Part shown: in pieces, positions 53,441-62,093 of the stretch | Numbering within the stretch: position 1 is the first letter of the stretch | Layout: the number at the start of each line of letters is the position of its first letter | Source: Ottowia sp. | GTDB lineage: Bacteria > Pseudomonadota > Gammaproteobacteria > Burkholderiales > Burkholderiaceae_C | Length of the DNA: 64,000 nucleotides | Reading direction: 5' to 3' | Assembly: GCF_016703145.1 (NCBI RefSeq) | Contig: NZ_JADJCO010000003.1 | Location: 1,442,001-1,506,000, forward strand | Notes under the pieces: model-generated | What the model saw: only the letters and a program-made list of their open reading frames with translations | Databases searched by the model: none | Told to the model about the DNA's origin: nothing | Translations under genes and position numbers: made by a program

Positions 53441-54676
53441 ATGGCCAACCCACCTACCCCTTCCCGCGACCTGCCCGAAGGCTTGCACCCCGACACGCTG
53501 GCCGTGCGCGTCGCCATCGACCGCAGCCAGTACGGCGAGAACTCCGAGGCGCTGTACCTCACCAGCGGTTTCGTGCAGCCCGACTCGGCCACCTCGGCCG
53601 AGCGCTTCGCCAGCGGCCAGGGCTACACCTACGCGCGCACGTCCAACCCCACCGTGACCAGCTTCGAGCGGCGCCTGGCCGCCATGGAGGGCACCGAGGC
53701 CGCCATCGCCGCGTCCAGCGGCATGGGGGCCATCCTGCTGATGATCATGGGGCTGCTCAAGGCCGGCGACCACGTGGTGATCTCGCGCTCCATGTTCGGC
53801 TCCACGCTCAACCTGTTCTCCAAGGAATTCGCCAAGTTCGGCGTGCAGACCACGCAGGTGTCGCAGACCGACGTGGGCGAGTGGCGCGCCGCCGTGCAGC
53901 CCAACACCAAGCTGCTGTTCGCCGAAACGCCCACCAACCCGCTCACCGAGGTGTGCGACATCGCCGCGCTGGCCGAGATCGCGCACACCGCCGGCGCGCT
54001 GCTGGCGGTAGACAATGCCTTCGCCACCCCGGTGCTGCAAAAGCCGGCCGAGCTGGGCGCCGACATCGTCATGCACTCCGGCACCAAGTACCTCGACGGC
54101 CAGGGCCGCGTGATGGCCGGCGCGCTGTGTGGTAGCGCCCAGCTCATCACCGAGAAGTTCGCGCCCATCGTGCGCACCGCCGGCATGGTGCTGTCGCCCT
54201 TCAACGCCTGGGTGGTGCTCAAGGGCCTGGAAACGCTGGCCGTGCGCGTCAAGGCCCATTGCGAGCACACGCTCGCCGTGGCGCGCTGGCTGGAGGCGCA
54301 GCCGCAGGTGGCGCGCGTGTACTACCCGGCCTTGCCCTCGCACCCGCAGCATGAATTGGCCATGCGGCAGATGAACGGCCTGGGCGGCGGCGTGGTGACC
54401 TTCGAGCTGGCGGCAGGCAGCCCCGAGGCGGCGCGCGCCAGGGCCTTTCACGTCATCGACAGTTGCCGGCTGCTGTCCATCGCCACCAACCTGGGCGACA
54501 CCAAGACCATCGTCAGCCATCCGGCCACCACCTCGCACGGCCGCTTGACCGAGGCGCAGCGCCTGGCCGCCGGCGTCAGCCAGGGCGTGATCCGCGTGGC
54601 CGTGGGGCTGGAGCACCCGGGCGACGTGCAGGCCGACCTGGCGCGCGGGCTCCAGAGTCTGCACGGCATCGCCTGA
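53441..54676 (+). CDS. metZ: O-succinylhomoserine sulfhydrylase
   Basis: PLP enzyme that makes homocysteine from O-succinylhomoserine and sulfide; 411 residues. The Cys/Met-metabolism fold shows YGENSEALYLTSGFVQPDSA, YTYARTSNPTV, the substrate-binding AETPTNPLTEV and the PLP lysine in HSGTKYLDGQGRVMAG near residue 214. SHPATTSHGRL near the end is typical of MetZ. It lies 45 bases after purF across a run of ten C. Its stop is at the edge of repeat R12. Confidence 0.94.
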   Translation: MANPPTPSRDLPEGLHPDTLAVRVAIDRSQYGENSEALYLTSGFVQPDSATSAERFASGQGYTYARTSNPTVTSFERRLAAMEGTEAAIAASSGMGAILLMIMGLLKAGDHVVISRSMFGSTLNLFSKEFAKFGVQTTQVSQTDVGEWRAAVQPNTKLLFAETPTNPLTEVCDIAALAEIAHTAGALLAVDNAFATPVLQKPAELGADIVMHSGTKYLDGQGRVMAGALCGSAQLITEKFAPIVRTAGMVLSPFNAWVVLKGLETLAVRVKAHCEHTLAVARWLEAQPQVARVYYPALPSHPQHELAMRQMNGLGGGVVTFELAAGSPEAARARAFHVIDSCRLLSIATNLGDTKTIVSHPATTSHGRLTEAQRLAAGVSQGVIRVAVGLEHPGDVQADLARGLQSLHGIA

Positions 54677-54740
54677 ACTATTATTTTGATAGCTGTCGGC
54701 GTAGTTCTCACGCCGACCTGAGGCCAATTTGATTCGAAAA
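54677..54740 (-). repeat. Dispersed AT-rich repeat, copy R12
   Basis: Fills the whole metZ-gltX gap: ATTTTGATAGCT, GTCGGCGT/ACGCCGAC (perfect 8-bp stem, 7-nt loop), then GGCCAATTTGATTCGAAAA touching the gltX ATG. The hairpin could also act on the metZ transcript end. Confidence 0.85.
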
Positions 54741-56140
54741 TGACCGCTGCACCCCCCGCACGCACGCGCACCCGCTTCGCCCCCTCGCCCACCGGCTTCA
54801 TCCACCTGGGCAACATCCGCTCGGCCCTGTACCCCTGGGCCTTCGCGCGCTCCACCGGCGGCGACTTCATCCTGCGCATCGAGGACACCGATCTCGAACG
54901 CTCCACCCAGGCCGCCGTGGACGTCATCCTCGAAGGCATGGCCTGGCTGGGCCTGGACCACGACGAAGGCCCGTACTACCAGATGCAGCGCATGGACCGC
55001 TACAAGGCGGTGCTGGCCGACCTGCAGGCCGCCGGCCAGGTCTACCCCTGCTACATGAGCGTGGCCGAACTGGACGCCCTGCGCGAGCGCCAGATGGCCG
55101 CCAAGCAGAAGCCGCGCTACGACGGTACCTGGCGCCCCGAGCCCGGCAAGACGCTGCCGCCCGTCCCCGCCGGCGTGCAGCCCGTGCTGCGCTTCAGGAA
55201 CCCGCAGGGCGGCGTGGTGGCCTGGGACGACAAGGTCAAGGGCCGCATCGAGATCAGCAACGACGAGCTGGACGACCTCGTCATCGCGCGGCCCGACGGC
55301 ACGCCCACCTACAACTTCTGCGTGGTGGTGGACGACATCGACATGGCCATCACCCACGTCATCCGCGGCGACGACCACGTCAACAACACGCCGCGGCAGA
55401 TCAACATCTTTCGCGCCCTGGGCCAGGAGCCGCCCATTTACGCCCACCTGCCCACCGTGCTCAACGAGCAGGGCGAGAAGATGAGCAAGCGCAACGGCGC
55501 CAAACCCGTCACGCAGTACCGCGATGAGGGCTTCTTGCCCGACGCCATGGTCAACTACCTGGCGCGCCTGGGCTGGAGCCACGGCGACGACGAGATCTTC
55601 TCGCGCGAGCAGTTCCTGGAGTGGTTCAACCTCGACCACCTGGGCCGCAGCGCCGCGCAGTTCGACGAAGCCAAGCTGCGCTGGGTCAACGCCCAGCACC
55701 TGAAGGCCATGGACGACGCGGCGCTCGTCCCCTTGGTGGCCGGGCAGCTCGCTCGGCGCGGCGTCACCGCCGACGCGCGCCTGCCCGCCATCTGCGGCCT
55801 GTTCAAGGACCGCTGCGACACCACCGTGGCGCTGGCCGACTGGGCGCAGGCGTTCTACGCCGAGGTGAGCCCCACCGCCGAGGACTTGGCCAAGCACGTG
55901 ACCGAGGCCGTCAAGCCGGCGATCGCCACGCTGGCCGACAAGCTGGCCGACGTGGAATGGACCGCCGCCGCCATCGGCGCCGCCCTCAAGGACACCCTGG
56001 CCGCGCACCAGCTCAAGATGCCGCAGCTGGCCATGCCCGTGCGCGTGCTGGTGCTGGGCACACCGCAGACGCCCTCGCTGGACGCCGTGCTGGCGTTGGT
56101 CGAACGCGAAAAAGTCATCCAGCGATTGCGCCTGGCTTGA
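54740..56140 (+). CDS. gltX: Glutamyl-tRNA synthetase
   Basis: Class I aminoacyl-tRNA synthetase charging tRNA-Glu; 466 residues. The HIGH-type motif is SPTGFIHLGNIRSAL near residues 15-29, and KMSKRNGAKP near residue 250 is the KMSKS motif. The C-terminal helical anticodon-binding region has normal length. The gene begins directly at the end of a dispersed repeat, so its ribosome site is weak or lies within that repeat. tRNA genes, including its own substrate tRNA-Glu, follow directly. Confidence 0.97.
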   Translation: MTAAPPARTRTRFAPSPTGFIHLGNIRSALYPWAFARSTGGDFILRIEDTDLERSTQAAVDVILEGMAWLGLDHDEGPYYQMQRMDRYKAVLADLQAAGQVYPCYMSVAELDALRERQMAAKQKPRYDGTWRPEPGKTLPPVPAGVQPVLRFRNPQGGVVAWDDKVKGRIEISNDELDDLVIARPDGTPTYNFCVVVDDIDMAITHVIRGDDHVNNTPRQINIFRALGQEPPIYAHLPTVLNEQGEKMSKRNGAKPVTQYRDEGFLPDAMVNYLARLGWSHGDDEIFSREQFLEWFNLDHLGRSAAQFDEAKLRWVNAQHLKAMDDAALVPLVAGQLARRGVTADARLPAICGLFKDRCDTTVALADWAQAFYAEVSPTAEDLAKHVTEAVKPAIATLADKLADVEWTAAAIGAALKDTLAAHQLKMPQLAMPVRVLVLGTPQTPSLDAVLALVEREKVIQRLRLA

Positions 56141-56155
56141 AATTCGACATATAAT
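56126..56155 (+). promoter_or_regulatory. Promoter for the tRNA-Ala/Glu/Asp cluster
   Basis: TTGCGC (56126-56131) and TATAAT (56150-56155), 18 bp apart, at the 3' end of gltX and 21 bases before tRNA-Ala. Confidence 0.65.
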
Positions 56156-56175
56156 TCGAGGCTCGACGCCCGAGA

Positions 56176-56251
<76 letters not shown>

Positions 56252-56287
56252 TCTCAAACTGTCGAGTCGGATCAGTTCCAAGGTTTT

Positions 56288-56363
56288 GACCCTATCGTCT
56301 AGAGGCCTAGGACATCACCCTTTCACGGTGAGTACCGGGGTTCGAATCCCCGTAGGGTCGCCA
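56288..56363 (+). tRNA. tRNA-Glu (anticodon TTC)
   Basis: 76 nt with encoded CCA. The acceptor GACCCTA pairs with TAGGGTC, the anticodon arm TCACC-CTTTCAC-GGTGA gives TTC, and the T arm GGTTCGAATCC is intact. It is downstream of tRNA-Ala in the same cluster. Confidence 0.97.
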
Positions 56364-56407
56364 AGTTCGCAGCACTTGGCTCGCAAGAGCGCAAAAGCTG
56401 TCTGCCA

Positions 56408-56484
56408 GGAGTGGTAGTTCAGTTGGTTAGAATACCGGCCTGTCACGCCGGGGGTCGCGGGTTCGAGTCCCGTCCACTCCGCCA
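56408..56484 (+). tRNA. tRNA-Asp (anticodon GTC)
   Basis: 77 nt with encoded CCA. The acceptor GGAGTGG pairs with CCACTCC, and the anticodon arm CCGGC-CTGTCAC-GCCGG gives GTC. It is the last tRNA of the cluster, followed by a terminator. Confidence 0.97.
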
Positions 56485-56492
56485 AAAATTGA

Positions 56493-56525
56493 ACGGGTTA
56501 CGCGCGCAAGCCGTAACCCGTTTTT
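56493..56525 (+). terminator. Intrinsic terminator after the tRNA cluster
   Basis: ACGGGTTACG / CGTAACCCGT, a 10-bp perfect stem with a 9-nt loop, followed by a T run (TTTTTC), beginning 9 bases after tRNA-Asp. Confidence 0.9.
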
Positions 56526-56561
56526 CTTTGTCGCTTTAGCGAGTGGATGGGCGGTTACCCC

Positions 56562-57677
56562 ATGGCGTCTGCTGCCGTTGACGAATTCATGCGCCTGGCA
56601 CTGGCCCAGGCCGGGCGGGCGCGGCTGGTTTGCCCGCCCAACCCGGCGGTGGGCTGCGTGCTGGTCGGTACCGACGGATCGGTGATCGGCGAGGGCCACA
56701 CCCAGGCCGTCGGCCAGGCGCATGCCGAAGTCATGGCCTTGCGGGATGCGGCGCGGCAGGGGCACTCGATCACGGGGGCGACCGCCTACGTCACGCTGGA
56801 GCCGTGCTCGCATCAGGGCCGCACGGGGCCTTGCTGCGACGCGCTCGTGGCCGCCGGCGTGCACAAGGTCGTGGCCGCCGTCGAGGATCCGAATCCGCGC
56901 GTGGCGGGGCAGGGCTTCGCGCGCCTGCGGGCCGCTGGCGTCGTGGTCGAGGTGGGGCTGGGCGCCGAGCCGTCGCGTGAACTCAACATCGGCTTCTTCA
57001 GCCGCATGCGGCGCGGCCAGCCTTGGGTGCGCATGAAAGCGGCCAGCTCGCTCGATGGCCGCACGGCGCTGCCCAACGGCGCGAGCCAATGGATCACCTC
57101 GGACGCCGCGCGCGAGGACGGCCACGCCTGGCGCGCGCGCGCCTGCGCGGTGCTGACCGGCATCGGCACGGTGCTGCAGGACGATCCGCGCCTGGACGTG
57201 CGGCTACCCGGCGCCACGCGCCAGCCGATGCTGGTGATCATCGACAGCCGTCTGGAAACGCCGCTGGGCGCCCGCCTGTGGGGCGCCGTGCCGCGCCCGT
57301 TGCTGATCTACACGGCGCAGACGGATGCGGCGCGCCAGCAGCCCTTGGCGGAGCGCGGTGCCGAGGTGGTGGCGCTGCCCGATGCGCGCGGCAAGGTGGA
57401 CCTGACGGCCATGCTGCGGGATCTGGCGCGGCGCGAGGTCAACGAGGTCCACGTCGAGGCCGGCCACAAGCTCAACGGCTCCCTGCTGCGCGAGGGGCTG
57501 GTGGACGAGCTGCTGCTCTACCAGGCGCCCCTGCTGTTGGGGGAAGGGCAGGGCATCGCGGCGCTCGGACCGCTGGCCGAGCTGGCGCAAGGCACGCGCC
57601 TGGAGTGGCGAGCCGTGGACCACATCGGGCCCGACCTGCGCGTGCGGGCGCGCATGGCGGGCCGCGAGCCGTTCTGA
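56562..57677 (+). CDS. ribD: Bifunctional diaminohydroxyphosphoribosylaminopyrimidine deaminase / reductase
   Basis: Riboflavin biosynthesis enzyme, 371 residues. The N-terminal deaminase has the zinc site HAEVMAL near residue 53 and EPCSHQGRTGPCCDAL (two PC motifs). The C-terminal reductase starts about residue 150 with MKAASSLDGRTALPNGASQW and includes LTGIGTVLQDDPRL. The ATG at 56562 fits the family; an upstream in-frame start at 56547 is less likely. No FMN riboswitch is visible in the short leader. No other rib gene follows in this window. Confidence 0.95.
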   Translation: MASAAVDEFMRLALAQAGRARLVCPPNPAVGCVLVGTDGSVIGEGHTQAVGQAHAEVMALRDAARQGHSITGATAYVTLEPCSHQGRTGPCCDALVAAGVHKVVAAVEDPNPRVAGQGFARLRAAGVVVEVGLGAEPSRELNIGFFSRMRRGQPWVRMKAASSLDGRTALPNGASQWITSDAAREDGHAWRARACAVLTGIGTVLQDDPRLDVRLPGATRQPMLVIIDSRLETPLGARLWGAVPRPLLIYTAQTDAARQQPLAERGAEVVALPDARGKVDLTAMLRDLARREVNEVHVEAGHKLNGSLLREGLVDELLLYQAPLLLGEGQGIAALGPLAELAQGTRLEWRAVDHIGPDLRVRARMAGREPF

Positions 57678-57696
57678 CGGCCCCGGCCGCGCGGCT

Positions 57697-58893
57697 TCAG
57701 GCTGCCGTGGCGGGCTGCTCCTCGCTCAGGAAGCGTTCGGCCAAGCACGCCCAGTAGGCCGCGCCGACGGCGACGTTGTCGTCGTTGAAGTTGTAGCCGG
57801 GGTTGTGCACCATGCAGGCGCCCGCACTGTCGCCCGCGCCGTTGCCGATCAGGAGGTAGCAGCCGGGCCGCTGCTCGAGCATGTAGGCGAAGTCCTCGCT
57901 GCCCGACACCGCCGGGCCATGAAGCGTGACCAGATCGGGCCCCAGCAGTTCGACCCCCACCGCGCGGGCAAAGTCGGTTTCCGCCACCGTGTTGACGAGC
58001 ACGGGGTAGTTGCGCCGATAGTCCAGTTCGGCCTGCACGCCGAAGCTCTCGGCCTGCGCGGTCACCAAGGCGCGGATGCGCTGTTCGAGCAGGTCGCGCA
58101 CCTCGCGGTCGAGCGCACGCACCGAGAGTTCCAGCGTCGCGCTTTGCGGGATGATGTTGTTGGCGCTGCCGGCGTGCAGGGAGCCCACGCTCACCACCGC
58201 CATCTTCAGCGGGTCGACGTTGCGCGACACCACGGTCTGCAGGGCCATCACGATGCTGGCCGCCGCGACCACCGGGTCGCGGGTCTCGTGCGGCAGCGCG
58301 CCGTGTCCGCCGACGCCGGTCAGTGTGATTTTCACGTGCTCGGACGAGGCCATGGCGGCGCCGTCGCGGAACACCAGCCGGCCCTGCGGATGGCCCGGCA
58401 TGTTGTGCATCGCGAAGATGGCGTCGCAGGGGTACTTGTCGAACAAGCCCTCGTCCAGCATGCGCTTGGCGCCGCCCAGGCTTTCCTCCGCGGGCTGGAA
58501 GATCAGGTTCAGCGTGCCCGAGAAGCGGCCTTCCTGCGCCAGGTAGCGGGCCGCGGCCAGCAGCATGGCGGTATGGCCGTCGTGGCCGCAGGCGTGCATC
58601 ACGCCGGCGTGGCGGCTCTCGTAGTCCAGGCCCGTGGCCTCGTGGATCGGCAGCGCGTCCATGTCGGCGCGGATGCCGAGCCGGCGCCGGCCTTCGCCCC
58701 GCTGGAGGCGCCCCACGACGCCGGTGCCGCCGAGGCCACGCTCGACCTCGTAGCCCCATTGCGCCAACTGGCGTGCGACCAGTTCGCTGGTGCGGTGCTC
58801 CTCGTAACCCAGCTCCGGGTGCTGGTGGATGTCCTGGCGGATGCGCACGAACTCCTGTGCGTGCCGATGCATGTACTCAAGATGATGTGACAT
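57697..58893 (-). CDS. M20 family metallo-amidohydrolase (hippurate hydrolase-like)
   Basis: A 398-residue zinc amidohydrolase that removes acyl groups from amino acids or similar amides. Metal-ligand blocks include MHACGHDGHTAMLL near residue 100, FQPAEESLGGAKRML and, at the end, SGSEDFAYMLEQRPGCYLLI. The dimerisation domain (GGHGALPHETRDPVV) is typical of the M20D (HipO/IAA-amino-acid hydrolase) group. It lies 14 bases after a Bug-family gene on the same strand, so the two are probably co-transcribed under the divergent LysR. Confidence 0.93.
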   Translation of the reverse strand: MSHHLEYMHRHAQEFVRIRQDIHQHPELGYEEHRTSELVARQLAQWGYEVERGLGGTGVVGRLQRGEGRRRLGIRADMDALPIHEATGLDYESRHAGVMHACGHDGHTAMLLAAARYLAQEGRFSGTLNLIFQPAEESLGGAKRMLDEGLFDKYPCDAIFAMHNMPGHPQGRLVFRDGAAMASSEHVKITLTGVGGHGALPHETRDPVVAAASIVMALQTVVSRNVDPLKMAVVSVGSLHAGSANNIIPQSATLELSVRALDREVRDLLEQRIRALVTAQAESFGVQAELDYRRNYPVLVNTVAETDFARAVGVELLGPDLVTLHGPAVSGSEDFAYMLEQRPGCYLLIGNGAGDSAGACMVHNPGYNFNDDNVAVGAAYWACLAERFLSEEQPATAA

Positions 58894-58907
58894 GGGGTGA
58901 CGCCTTG

Positions 58908-59888
58908 CTATTGGGCTTGCACGCCGACCGACTTGGCCAGCGTGCGGTAGCGCCCGGTTTCGGCCTCGAAGAACTTCGTGAGCTCCTGCGGGGACATCCT
59001 CGGCGTCTCCAGCAGGCTCTGCGCTTCGCCATACGCGCGCACGCCCCCATCTGCCCTGGACTCATCGCTGGCCTTGTGCAGGCGCTGCACCGCGTCCTCG
59101 GGCGTGCCCTTCTTGACGAAGAGGCCACCCCAGACCGTGAAGTCGAAATTCTTGAGCTGCGTGCTCTCGCCGACGGTGGGAAACTGCTTGAGCAATTCCG
59201 GACGGGTGGCGCCCAGGCTGGCCAGGATCTTGAAGCGGCCCTGCTCGGCCATCGCGCCGGTGGAGGCCTGGAAGGGCACGATCGTGAAATCGACTTGGCC
59301 GCCGCCCAGGTCCTGCAGCAGCGGCGCGACGCCCTTGTAAGGGACGTGGGTCAGTTTGGCGCCTGCGCGCTGCCCCATGTGTTCGCTGATGAGGTGGTAG
59401 AGCGAGCCCACGCCGACGCTGCCATAGCTCAATGGCTTGCTTGCGGCGCTGGACTTGCGGGCGAGGGCGACGAACTCGTCCACGGAGTTGGCGGGCAGAT
59501 CCTTGCGTACCACCAGTATCAAGGAGCCGTAGGTGAGCAGTTGCGCCAGCCGGAAGTCCTCCGGCTTGAACTTGATCGCCGGATTGACCAGCGGCGAGAC
59601 GATCAGTTCGTTGGGCGAGCCCAGGAACAGGTAGTAGCCGTCGGCCGGCGCCGCCAGCACCTTCTGAGCGGCGATGCCGCCGCTGACCCCGCCCAGGTTC
59701 TCGACCAGCATTGGCTGGCCTAGCTTGGCCTGCATCGGGGTCGTGTAGGCGCGCGCCAGGCCGTCCGAGGGCCCTCCCGCAGGGTAGGGCACCATCACCA
59801 TGACCGGCTTGGTCGGATACGGGGCGGCCAGCGTGGCGGTGCACAGCAGGGCGGCAAACAGGCCGCACAGTCGTTTGATCAGTCTCAT
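58908..59888 (-). CDS. Bug/TctC family tripartite tricarboxylate transporter binding protein
   Basis: A 326-residue periplasmic receptor with a Sec signal (MRLIKRLCGLFAALLCTATLAA). Bug motifs are PTKPVMVMVPYPAGGPSDGL, ENLGGVSGGIAAQKVLAA and LTHVPYKGVAPLLQDLGGGQ. The start at 59888 has a CTGGAG site; 59912 is an alternative. No TctA/TctB is nearby. Pairing with an M20 hydrolase suggests that the captured solute could be an acylated amino acid or similar, which is inference only. Confidence 0.92.
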   Translation of the reverse strand: MRLIKRLCGLFAALLCTATLAAPYPTKPVMVMVPYPAGGPSDGLARAYTTPMQAKLGQPMLVENLGGVSGGIAAQKVLAAPADGYYLFLGSPNELIVSPLVNPAIKFKPEDFRLAQLLTYGSLILVVRKDLPANSVDEFVALARKSSAASKPLSYGSVGVGSLYHLISEHMGQRAGAKLTHVPYKGVAPLLQDLGGGQVDFTIVPFQASTGAMAEQGRFKILASLGATRPELLKQFPTVGESTQLKNFDFTVWGGLFVKKGTPEDAVQRLHKASDESRADGGVRAYGEAQSLLETPRMSPQELTKFFEAETGRYRTLAKSVGVQAQ

Positions 59889-60016
59889 CAGGTCTCCAGG
59901 TTTGGAAGTCATTGTGGTCACCCGAGCGGAGGCGGGACGGCTGCGTCTCGTCACCGGTCCTTGGGTCCAGCGCAGTCTACGTCCCGGATGGCGGCAGGTA
60001 AAATTCATCTTTCTCC

Positions 60017-60038
60017 TGATTTGAATTACCAAAAATCA
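60017..60038. promoter_or_regulatory. Candidate LysR operator
   Basis: TGATTT (60017-60022) and AAATCA (60033-60038), an inverted repeat with a 10-nt spacer, in the AT-rich part of the gap between the Bug gene and lysR, close to the lysR start. Confidence 0.4.
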
Positions 60039-60055
60039 TTCATGCCCGGAAGCAG

Positions 60056-60955
60056 ATGAACCTCGGCCAGTTGCATCACCTGCTTGCGTTGGCGGAGACG
60101 GGGTCGTTCAGCCGCGCCGCCGAGCGACTGCACCTGACGCAGCCCGCGCTCAGCCGCAGCATCCTGGCGCTGGAGGAGGAGCTGGGCCTGAAGCTGGTGG
60201 ACCGTGTCGGCAAGCGTAACGAACTCACCCCCTTCGGCCGCGGCGTCGTCGAGCGCGCGCGCCGCATCGTGCTCGAAACCTCCGAGCTGAGCCGCAGCGC
60301 CAAGCTGCACCAGGACGGGTCGAGCGGGCCCGTCCACCTCGGCCTCGGCGCCACGCCCGGCGCCGTGCTCACGGTGCCGCTGCTGACCCACCTGGTGCGC
60401 CACCACCCGCGCCTCAAGGTCGTGGTTTCGAGCGGTCCCGTGGAGATGCAGTTGCAGGCGCTGCGCGCGCGTACCCTGGACGCTCTGATCGTGGACGCGC
60501 GGGCCGTGCCGCCCGCGGACGACCTGCGCATCGAAGGACTGCCGCCGATGCGCGCCGGCCTTTGCTGCCGGCGCGGCCATCCCTTGCTGGCCGAGCGTAG
60601 CCTGGGCTTCGCCGCGCTCAGCCGTTATCCGATCGCCGCCACGCCCTTGAACGACGAGTCGGCGCGCCAGCTGATCCAGAGCTTCGGCGCCGGCGCCCAT
60701 CCAGACCGCTTCGTCACGGTGCAGTGCGAGAACATCGGCAACCTGCTGGAGACGGTGCGCCAGACCGACGCGATCTTTCTAGGTGTACTGGCCGCGGCGC
60801 GGGCACTGCTCGACCAGGGCCAATTGGTCGAATTGCAGCCGCACCCGCCGCTCAGGGCCGACGGCAGCTATGCCTTGGTGACGCTGGCCGGCCGGACCGA
60901 GGCGCCGGTGCTGCAGGCCGTGCGCGCCACGATTGACCAATGGATGCGCGACTGA
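60056..60955 (+). CDS. LysR family transcriptional regulator
   Basis: A 299-residue LTTR. The winged-helix part shows MNLGQLHHLLALAETGSFSR and LHLTQPALSRSILALEEELG; the effector-binding domain has SGPVHLGLGATPGAVL. It is divergent from the Bug/M20 operon with a 167-base gap, the standard position for a regulator of that operon. The effector is unknown. Confidence 0.93.
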   Translation: MNLGQLHHLLALAETGSFSRAAERLHLTQPALSRSILALEEELGLKLVDRVGKRNELTPFGRGVVERARRIVLETSELSRSAKLHQDGSSGPVHLGLGATPGAVLTVPLLTHLVRHHPRLKVVVSSGPVEMQLQALRARTLDALIVDARAVPPADDLRIEGLPPMRAGLCCRRGHPLLAERSLGFAALSRYPIAATPLNDESARQLIQSFGAGAHPDRFVTVQCENIGNLLETVRQTDAIFLGVLAAARALLDQGQLVELQPHPPLRADGSYALVTLAGRTEAPVLQAVRATIDQWMRD

Positions 60956-60978
60956 GCTTGCTGCGGCACAAGGGCGGA

Positions 60979-61055
<77 letters not shown>

Positions 61056-61091
61056 TTGAGGAAAGCAAGGGTGCGGACGGTGTGGAGAAGG

Positions 61092-61168
61092 TGGTCGGCG
61101 TGGCGGGATTCGAACTCGCGACCCTCTGCTCCCAAAGCAGATGCGCTACCAGGCTGCGCTACACGCCG
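61092..61168 (-). tRNA. tRNA-Pro (anticodon TGG)
   Basis: 77 nt with encoded CCA. The acceptor CGGCGTG pairs with CACGCCG, the anticodon arm TCTGC-TTTGGGA-GCAGA gives TGG, and the T arm AGTTCGAATCC is present. It lies between the GST gene and tRNA-Arg. Confidence 0.96.
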
Positions 61169-61203
61169 ACGAAGCGCGCATTCTACCCGCGAGTCGGTCG
61201 CGG

Positions 61204-61899
61204 TCAGCGGCGCTGGTACTGCGTCTTGCCGAACAGCACCTCCTTCTCGGCGTCGCTGCGCACCGGCTGGCGCCGCTCGGCCAGCACCTGCACGCCGCGC
61301 TGCACGGCGGGGCGCGCGTCGATGCGGTCGAACCAATCTTTCAGCGCGGGGTAGTCGGCCCAGTCGATGCCCTGGTTCTGCCATGAACGCAGCCAGGGGT
61401 AGATGGCGATGTCGGCCACGGTGTAGTCGGTGCCGGCCATGTAGGCGCCGGTGCGCTCGATGCGGCGGTCCATCACGCCGTACAGGCGCCGGGCCTCGCT
61501 GGTGTAGCGGTCGATGGCGTAGGACAGCTTCTCGGGCGCGTAGAGGCGGAAGTGGTGCGCCTGCCCGAGCATGGGGCCGACGCCGCCCATCTGGAACATG
61601 AGCCACTGCAGCGCTTCGTACTTGCCGCGCGTATCGAGGGGCAGCAAGCGCCCGGTCTTGGCCGAAAGGTAGAGCAGGATGGCGCCGGATTCGAACAGCG
61701 AGATGGGCGTGCCGTCCGGCCCGTCCGGATCGACGATGGCCGGTATCTTGTTGTTGGGGCTGATGGCCAGGAAGTCGGGCTGGAACTGGTCGCCCTTGCC
61801 GATGTCGATGGCGTGGACGCGGTAGGGCAGGCCGCATTCCTCCAGCATGATGTGGACCTTGTGGCCATTGGGGGTGGGCCAGGAATAGACATCGATCAC
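61204..61899 (-). CDS. Glutathione S-transferase family protein (YfcG/Ure2p-like)
   Basis: A 231-residue GST. The N-terminal thioredoxin-like domain reads IDVYSWPTPNGHKVHIMLEE, with the TPNG(x)K turn of the disulfide-bond oxidoreductase (YfcG/YghU, Nu-class) group, followed by SPNNKIPAIVD and FESGAILLYL for glutathione binding. The helical C-terminal domain has YTVADIAIYPWLR. The GTG at 61899 is chosen as start because AAGGAG lies upstream and the protein then begins at the first strand. Confidence 0.9.
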   Translation of the reverse strand: MIDVYSWPTPNGHKVHIMLEECGLPYRVHAIDIGKGDQFQPDFLAISPNNKIPAIVDPDGPDGTPISLFESGAILLYLSAKTGRLLPLDTRGKYEALQWLMFQMGGVGPMLGQAHHFRLYAPEKLSYAIDRYTSEARRLYGVMDRRIERTGAYMAGTDYTVADIAIYPWLRSWQNQGIDWADYPALKDWFDRIDARPAVQRGVQVLAERRQPVRSDAEKEVLFGKTQYQRR

Positions 61900-61983
61900 G
61901 GCAGCGCTCCTTGAGAGTCTCGATGGACTGGCGTGCATTGTGGCGCCGGCAAGCGCCCTGCATCGGTCGCGAGGCGCAAACAA

Positions 61984-62017
61984 AAAGACGCGGTGTCCAG
62001 GCGGACACCGCGTCTTT
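61984..62017 (-). terminator. Terminator after the acyl-CoA dehydrogenase gene
   Basis: AAAGACGCGGTGTCC / GGACACCGCGTCTTT, a 15-bp perfect stem with loop AGGC. On the minus strand it ends in TTTTTG. It would stop transcripts coming from the acyl-CoA dehydrogenase before the GST gene. Confidence 0.88.
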
Positions 62018-62020
62018 GTT

Positions 62021-62087
62021 TTAGCTATATTATTTATAGCTTTTAGTGCTTATTCCGTGCGGGATGCAGGCCAATTTGGCTTGAAGC
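62021..62087 (-). repeat. Dispersed AT-rich repeat, copy R13
   Basis: ATATTATTTATAGCTTTTAG, TGCTTATTCCGTGCGGGATG, GGCCAATTTGGCTTGAAGC. It ends a few bases before the acyl-CoA dehydrogenase stop at 62094. Confidence 0.8.
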
Positions 62088-62093
62088 CGGTGC

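Noticed and set aside
56526..56562. FMN riboswitch before ribD
   Set aside because: The gap between the tRNA terminator and ribD is too short and has no RFN-element features.
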